Of a DNA stretch of 64,000 nt, positions 57,543-64,000 are shown one piece after another. A model generated the notes under the pieces. It made no database searches. It was not told the origin of the DNA and saw only the letters and a list, made by a program, of their open reading frames with translations. The number at the start of each line of letters is the position of its first letter. Position 1 is the first letter of the stretch. Source of the DNA: Puccinellia tenuiflora (taxonomy: Eukaryota; Streptophyta; Magnoliopsida; Poales; Poaceae); the NCBI GenBank assembly GCA_012064385.1, contig QRDG01000065.1, positions 263,908 through 327,907 of the forward strand, read 5' to 3'. The translations under genes were made by a program, and so were the position numbers.

Positions 57543-58972
57543 TGATACGTCTCCAACGTATCTATAATTTCTTATGATCCATGCTTGTTTTCATACCATT
57601 TGCTACAGGTTTTGTTTACATCTTATAGCATTTTTATGCATTTTCTGGAACTAACCTATTAACAAGATGCCACAGTGCCAGTTCCTGTTTCCTGCTGTTT
57701 TCCCGTTTCAGAAAAGTACTTAAGGAAATATTCTCGGAATTGGACAGGACAAAAAGTAGTAGTTTTATAATTCAATGGACTACACAGAGCCCGAAGGAGA
57801 GGACCTGGAGGGCCGTGGGCCGGCCACACCATAGGGTGGCGCGGGACCCATGCCTGCCGCGCCACCAGGTGGTGTGGGGCCCACGGGAGCCCTCCGACGC
57901 CGCCCTTTCGCCTATATATTGCCCCCGACGCATAAAACCTAGAGGGACCCCGTCATATTCCAAAGAAACATCTGCAGCGCCGCCGCCATCGCCGATAAGT
58001 TTCGGGGGACAGAAGTCTCTTTTCCGGCACCCTGCCGGGACGGGGAAGTGCCCCCGGAGCCATCTCCATCGACTCCACCACCATCTTCATCGCCGTTGCT
58101 GACTCCCATGATGAGGAGGGAGTAGTTCTCCCTCGGGGCTGAGGGCCGTACCGGTAGCCATGTGGTCTATATCTCTCTCTCCCATGATGTGATCTATATG
58201 TGATCATGAGCTTTGCAATCTAGATGTTGTTATGTTACTCAAGTGGGCTTTATTTATGTGATCTTCGGAGACTCCTTGTCCCACGTGTGTAAAGGTGACA
58301 GTGTGTGCACCGTGTGGGTCTTTAGGCTATATTTCACAAGATACTTGTTCACTGATTTATTATTTGAGTTGGATGTCTCTATGAAATTGTGGTGTGTTAG
58401 TACCTCCTATGAATGCTCATGGTCCAGTGTGGGGTATTCATTAGTACTTGGGAATATATGTTTGAGGCGTGCTTTTGCATTCCTACACAATGAATTAGTG
58501 TTCGTTATCCAGCCGGAGAATACTTCGGAGTAGTATATTGAAGTGCTTATATTTATATTCAATTATGATTGCATTGTTGAGAGTGACCACTGGTGAAAGT
58601 ATGATCCCTAGGCCTTGTTTCTAAGCATTGAAACACCGTTTACAACAAGTTCTGCTACATGTTTGCTTGCTGCCATTTTTATTTCAGATTGCAATTACTA
58701 CTTATAATCATCCATATTACTTGTATTTCACTATCTCTTCGCCGAACTAGTGCACCTATACATCTGACAAGTGTATTGGGTGTGTTGGGGACACAAGAGA
58801 CTTTTTGTATTGTGATTGCAGGGTTGCTTGAGAGGGATACCTTTGACCTCTACCTCCCTGAGTTCGATAAACCTTGGGTGATTCACTTAAGGGAAACTTG
58901 CTGCTGTTCTACAAACCTATGCTCTTGGAGGCCCAACACTGTCTACAAGAATAGAAGCGTGTGTAGACATCA
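57543..58972 (+). repeat. 5' LTR of element F
   Basis: 1430 bp, TGATACGTCTCCAACGTATC ... GTGTAGACATCA. CCTATATATTGCCCCCGACG at about 57,911 is a likely TATA region. Frames within it are not genes. Confidence 0.9.
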
Positions 58973-59099
58973 AGCTATTTTCTGGCGCCGTTGCCGGGGA
59001 GGTAAGGTAAAAGGTACTCACATCATCTGGCTACTAAGCTATTTTCTGGCGCCGTTGCCGGGGAGGTAAGGTAAAAGGTACTCACATCATCTGGCTACT
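58972..59099 (+). repeat. Tandem duplication of the primer-binding site (2 x 64 bp)
   Basis: AAGCTATTTTCTGGCGCCGT and the following 44 bases occur at 58,972-59,035 and again exactly at 59,036-59,099. Each copy has TGGCGCCGTTGCCGGGGA (58,983-59,000 and 59,047-59,064). A third start AAGCTATTTTCT follows at 59,100 but diverges at once. Confidence 0.92.
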
Positions 59100-59243
59100 A
59101 AGCTATTTTCTAGTATTGTTCCTGTTGTGTGAGTGCTCGAAGTTATTTCCTTTAGATTCTGCAATTATATCTTTTTGTTTCTTGTTTTTAATTTCACTAG
59201 TTAGGCTTAATGGAAAACAACTAAAAAAATTAGTATTAGTTCT

Positions 59244-59885
59244 TTGGAAATCATTTTTGCTAATGATATGATAAGCTCTAAGCTTGGGGATGAGGTGTTT
59301 GAAAATCCTTTTGCTACTAATGATTACATGTTTGATACATCTCCTTCTAGTAAAAATGATGATATGTTTACAGGTGAACACACTTTGGAAGATAAATATT
59401 CTATTCCTTATGATGATACTATGCCCCAAGTTTTTGATAATTATTATAAAGAATATTATGACATGGGTTATAATTACAATCATCCTCATGAAACTTTTCA
59501 TAATTATGGAGGGATCACCCAAAACCATCCCTTTAATATACAACCTGTTTATCATGTTCAAGTTCTTTATGATGATCCTGTTCCAGTTGTTATTCATGAG
59601 AAGAATTTTGTTTATGTGGAAAATGATGACACTTTTATGCATATGGATCATGATAAGAATTTTACATGTGATGGTTATATTGTGGATTTTATCAATGATG
59701 CTACTGAAAGTTTTTATGAAAAGGGAGACATGGCTTCATATATCACAATAACATTGAATCTCCTCTCCTTTTGTTGAAATTTTTGAAGTTGCGCCTATTT
59801 TGTCTTCCTATGCTAGTCAATTTATGCTTCATGGATTTATTTACTTACAAGATTCCAATGCATAGGAAGTGGGTTAGACTTAAAT
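59244..59885 (+). pseudogene. Accessory protein of element F, N-terminally shortened, frameshifted
   Basis: Open from 59,244 (MEIIFANDMISSKLGDEVFE) with DDTMPQVFDNYYKEYYDMGY, FHNYGG, QPVYHVQVLYDDPVPV and HDKNFTCDGYIVDFINDATE, aligning with residues 180-330 of the element B protein. One indel near 59,728 sends the frame to a stop at 59,775. In the neighbouring frame the conserved hydrophobic stretch LLLLKFLKLRLFCLPMLVNL and basic end MHRKWVRLK continue to about 59,885. No gag precedes it. Function unknown. Confidence 0.6.
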
Positions 59886-59939
59886 GAGTTTTATAGTTGC
59901 TTCTTGATGCTCCCTTATTGTGCTCCAACTCTCATTTTT

Positions 59940-62796
59940 ATGTGAGCATCATCAAAATTACCATGCCTAGCTAAAAGGCTTTAAAGAAAAGCGCTTATGG
60001 GAGACAACCCATCATTTTATTTTCAGTATCTTTTCTTTTATTTGAGTCAAGAAGTTTGTTTACTTCTGTAGCAACTTCTTTGTATCTTTATTTTCTTGCA
60101 ATGTTGTGCCAAGTAAGGTCTCTAGTAGAAAGTTTTTGCTATATTTGGATTTCTGCACAGGAAACAGATTTCTGTCTGTCACCGTTAAATTCGTCATTTA
60201 TTCCAGATGCGACGAAATGCTTTGAGATTTTGTGTGCTGAATCTTCATATATGTATGAAACTTTTTCTAGTTCAGTGATTTTCGATTTGAGCAACTCTAG
60301 TGCCTCAAAAAATTCGTCTTTACAGACTGTTCAGATTTTGACAGATTCTGCCTTTTATTGTGCATTGCTTCTTTTGCGATGTTTATTTGGATCTTTTTGA
60401 TTCTTTGAGCATCAGTGGCTGTAGCTAATGTTATAATGCATTAAGGTGTGCTTGTGTCACAGTAGAACTTGTGAATTTTTGGTTTATGCACTAACCCTCT
60501 AATGAGAATTACTTTGAGTTTGATGTGGTGGAAGTTTTCAAGTAAGCAAAAGGGACGATATGATGAGATCAAGAAGAGTGAAAAGCCTAATCTTGGGGAT
60601 GCCCCGGTGGGTCATCCCCGGCAAATTCAAGAAGACTCAAGCATCTAAGATTGGGGATGCCCAAGGCATCCCCTTCTTCATCGACAAAACTATCAGGTCA
60701 TCTCTAGTGATACTATATTTTTATTCCACTACATCTTATGTATTTTGCTTGGAGCGTCTGTTTTTATTTTGAGTGTGTGTTTTAGTTTGCTTAATAAGTT
60801 GGATCCTAGCATTCTTGTGTGGGAGAGAGACACGCTCCTCTTTTTCATATGAATACTCTTGTGCTTCGCTTATATTTGTTGAGTATTCTTAGCTACTGTT
60901 TGTTTTCTAGTAAGCTCTCGTTTTTAGCATGTTATCTTGTTTAGGGCTGCTAGTTCTTTGTGTTAAGCTCTCTTGTGTTTCACTCTTATTTGTTAGAGAG
61001 TTGTTTTAGTTGCTTGGTTGATGTGTTAGATTGGAAAATGCTATGCTTGTGGTAGTGGTATGAAATAGAGAAAAGCTGCATAGTCTTGTAGACCATTGTG
61101 TAGATAACTTGCTCCTCTTCAATTGTTTTGAGGTATTAAAATAACTAATGGTTAAAATTGTTGGCTAATGTTGTTAAGAGCTGATTAGTGAAGATGTGTT
61201 AGTAGAGCGTGGAGCCGTACTTTTCTGAACTAAAACAACTTAAGTCAATAGTGCTTTAGTGTCGTGATTTCCTTTTAGTTGAAAAGAAGTTTCTAATGGT
61301 ATAGTTACTGCAACGGTCGGGGAAGCCAACGGGGCACTTGTGTCGCCGCCACGATCCCTCTCGGGGTGTCTCTAACCATTTGTAAAACTTTGATACTGTT
61401 AGTTGTTTGCAATATACGACATGCTATGTGAGTTTTGGTTTTTGGCACTTCCACCTCCATATTTTGCTAGCCTCTTCGGTACTTTGCATTGCCCTTTTTC
61501 ACATTGAGATTGGTGCATACTTCGCAAGTACATCCAACCCCGTGGGAGATCTTCATCTTGTTCTCCTACACATAAGCCAACTATCTTCCTCAAAACAGCC
61601 ACCATATCTACCTATCACAGCATTTCCAGAGCTGTTCCGAGATACATTGCCATGCAACATCCATCATTTACATTACATGACTTTATGTCATTTTTACTTC
61701 ATTACCATATAGTATTGCTTGACCATTTGAGTTAGTGTGATGCGTGGTTTTCCACATGTGTTACATCTTTTCCACACTACGCTCGGTCTTGCATATCCAC
61801 CATACACCATGTATTAGTTTTTGAGTTTTGAGTACACCAAAAAGTGTGATGATCATCTTGTAAAATAGAGTGTTGCCTCTACCTGTGAGCATATTGAAAA
61901 GAGTCCAAAGTGGCCAATCAAAAGAGTCCAAAAGAGACCAATGAGAGAAAAATATAAAGAGCCACAAAGGCCTCAAAAAGCAAAAGCAAAAAAGAGAAAA
62001 AGAAAAAAAAAGAATATAAAATGAGAGAGGGGGCAACACTACTATCCTTTTATTCCACACTTGTGCTAGTAGCACCTACATTATTGTAGTGAGTTTTCAT
62101 GCTTCATTAGTATAACTATGTGGGGACCAAACGTTATAGAACTTGGCTTGTATATTCCAACGATGAGCCTCCTCAAGTGAGCTCTAGGTCTTCATGAGCA
62201 AGCAAGTTGGATGCACCCCCACTAGTTCCATTGGAGAACTTCCATTCATATAGCTCTATGTGCATCCGTTGCATGGCAATCACTACTCCTCATTCAGTGT
62301 CTACTACGGGACTTCCTCTTGTCTTGTGGTTACCTCTTCCACTGTTTGAGCCTTTCTTTTTGGCCTTCCAAACCCCCATTATTATTCTCTTTGCCATAAC
62401 CTCATGGTGCCAAGCCTTCTTCTTGCTTGTATTAGTTGAGTGGACTACATAACAGTTGATAAGTTAAGTGGATGGGTAAAGGACACTTGACTTGAGCTTG
62501 GCTATTTCTATTATTGACTGAATTTGATGCTTTGAAGATTGATTGACATTTTACATTGGAGACACAATTTACTATCCTTCTTTCTAAACCTTATGTATGG
62601 TTCCTTGTCTCCAACACACTGATTCATGAAAAGTTCTAGCTTCTTTTAGCTAGCATTTGTTAATCATTGTTTGCTTAATGTCAACTATAGACAATTGTTT
62701 TGGATCACCTTATTCACATCATGTGCTTTGCATTGCTATGTTGATCTAGATTGTGAGTTAGCATGTCTCCTAAGAAATTATTTGTTATCGTTCTAC
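59940..62796 (+). other. Non-coding 3' interior of element F
   Basis: No gene is supported. A block at 59,945-60,010 (CATGCCTAGCTAAAAGGC, AAGAAAAGCGCTTATGGGAG) is shared with A, B and C. GGGGATGCCCAAGGCATCCCC at about 60,653-60,673 is a near-perfect palindrome also present in the other copies (about 1693, 7470, 50,437). Confidence 0.65.
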
Positions 62797-62832
62797 CTAC
62801 TCGAGGACGAGTAGAACTAAGCTTGGGGATGC
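62797..62832 (+). other. Hairpin and polypurine tract of element F
   Basis: CTACTCGAGGACGAGTAG (62,797-62,814) is a perfect 7-bp stem with loop AGGA, followed by AAGCTTGGGGATGC (62,819-62,832) directly against the LTR start TGATACG. The purine-rich part primes plus-strand DNA. Confidence 0.8.
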
Positions 62833-64000
62833 TGATACGTCTCCAACGTATCTATAATTTCTTATGATCCATGCTTGTTTTCATACCATTTTCTACATGT
62901 TTTGTTTACATCTTATAGCATTTTTATGCATTTTCTGGAACTAACCTATTAACAAGATGCCACAGTGCCAGTTCCTGTTTCCTGCTGTTTTCCCGTTTCA
63001 GAAAAGTACTTAAGGAAATATTCTCAGAATTGGACAGGACAAAAAGCAGCAGTCTTATAATTCAATGGACTACACGGAGCCCGAAGGAGAGGACCTGGAG
63101 GGTCGTGGGCCGGCCACACCATAGGGTGGCGCAGGACCCATGCCTGCCGCGCCACCAGGTGGTGTGGGGCCCACGGGAGCCCTCCGACGCCTCCCTTTCG
63201 CCTATATATTGCCCCCGACGCATAAAACCTAGAGGGACCCCGTCATATTCCAAAGAAACATCTGCAGCGCCGCCGCCATCGCCGACAAGTTTCGGGGACA
63301 GAAGTCTCTGTTCCGGCACCCTGCCGGGACGGGGAAGTGCCCCCGGAGCCATCTCCATCGACTCCACCACCATCTTCATCGCCGTTGCTGACTCCCATGA
63401 TGAGGAGGGAGTAGTTCTCCCTCGGGGCTGAGGGCCGTACCGGTAGCCATGTGGTCTATATCTCTCTCTCCCATGATGTGATCTATATGTGATCATAAGC
63501 TTTGCAATCTAGATGTTGTTATGTTACTCAAGTGGGCTTTATTTATGTGATCTCCGGAGACTCCTTGTCCCACGTGTGTAAAGGTGACAGTGTGTGCACC
63601 GTGTGGGTCTTTAGGCTATATTTCACAAGATACTTGTTTACTGATTTATTATTTGAGTTGGATGTCTCTATGAAATTGTGGTGTGTTAGTACCTCCTATG
63701 AATGCTCATGGTCCAGTGTGGGGTATTCATTAGTACTTGGGAATATATGTTTGAGGCGTGCTTTTGCATTCCTACACAATGAATTAGTGTTCGTTATCCA
63801 GCCGGAGAATATTTCGGAGTAGTATATTGAAGTGCTTATATTTATATTCAATTATGATTGCATTGTTGAGAGTGACCACTGGTGAAAGTATGATCCCTAG
63901 GCCTTGTTTCTAAGCATTGAAACACCGTTACAACAAGTTCTGCTACATGTTTGCTTGCTGCCATTTTTATTTCAGATTGCAATTACTACTTATAATCATA
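62833..64000 (+). repeat. 3' LTR of element F, incomplete at window end
   Basis: 1168 bp of the LTR, aligning with 57,543-58,711 and running off the window. About 17 base differences and two single-base indels were counted by eye. Confidence 0.88.

Larger units (their letters stand above)
57543..64000 (+). mobile_element. Gypsy-like element F, gag-deleted and pol-less, runs past window end
   Basis: 5' LTR 57,543-58,972, duplicated tRNA-Asp primer site, accessory frame, 2.9 kb non-coding 3' interior, hairpin and purine tract, then the 3' LTR from 62,833. The interior is only 3.86 kb. It shares the interior of A/B (for example 60,800-62,600 matches 5,600-7,300 reverse-complemented) but has a different LTR version. 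The two LTRs differ by roughly 17 changes over 1.17 kb by eye, so insertion is fairly recent. The base pairs before it are GATAG; the right-hand flank is outside the window. Confidence 0.88.

Noticed and set aside
57740..58102. Frames inside the F and A/B LTRs (also 4455-4706, 11,661-11,936, 63,030-63,496)
   Set aside because: They lie wholly within LTRs and appear in every copy as non-coding repeat sequence.
1..64000. tRNA or rRNA genes
   Set aside because: The only tRNA-like text is the 18-base tRNA-Asp tail at primer-binding sites; no cloverleaf was found.

Overview
The window looks like nuclear DNA of a grass, most likely Pooideae (wheat, barley, oat or ryegrass relatives). The evidence is long Gypsy-type LTRs starting TGATACGT with a tRNA-Asp primer site, Stowaway MITEs starting CTCCCTCCGATCC, a Helitron, hAT and LINE remnants, GC-rich first exons and plant introns. 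No prokaryotic gene structure, CRISPR array, rRNA or tRNA gene was seen. Family and species names are from pattern memory only; no search was possible.

Layout. 1-12,649: a tandem array of minus-strand, pol-less Gypsy-like elements (A and B) sharing LTRs, ending in a head-to-head junction of LTR pieces. 12,650-26,120: an LTR-like fragment, then intergenic DNA with a 5'-truncated LINE (16-bp target duplication), a pseudogene built from three repeated exon-like modules (18.5-19.4 kb), a Stowaway MITE and minus-strand LINE-like pieces. 26,268-27,497 (minus): the only apparently intact host gene, an F-box protein, with a Stowaway MITE 32 bp beyond its stop codon. 27,712-31,706: a complete-looking Helitron carrying pieces of a NOB1-like PIN-domain gene. 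31.7-33.2 kb: a chimera of an MRS2 magnesium-transporter fragment and a glycosyltransferase-like fragment. 34,336-39,458: a full-length Copia element with 5-bp target duplications and two LTRs that read as identical, yet with a broken coding region. 39,804-41,096: the 3' end of a second copy of that family, joined after a single N. 41.8-45.1 kb: two LINE 3' ends around the last exons of a TPR gene.

46,170-55,302 (minus): a composite Gypsy-like element flanked by GAATT duplications, with a 992-bp hAT transposon in one LTR and an internal partial LTR plus primer site. 55,999-56,345: a foldback MITE. 57,272-57,542: a truncated unknown reading frame interrupted by a third Gypsy-like element (F, plus strand, 57,543 to the window end) with a duplicated primer-binding site.

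The Gypsy-like elements lack pol. Instead they share an acidic, Tyr/Asp-rich accessory protein with a conserved hydrophobic C-terminal stretch and a basic tail, plus a hairpin beside the polypurine tract. They would depend on enzymes from other elements. The Copia element also appears to have moved while already defective. The two N characters at 4,798 and 39,803 both sit where a repeat restarts abruptly, so those joins may be assembly artefacts.
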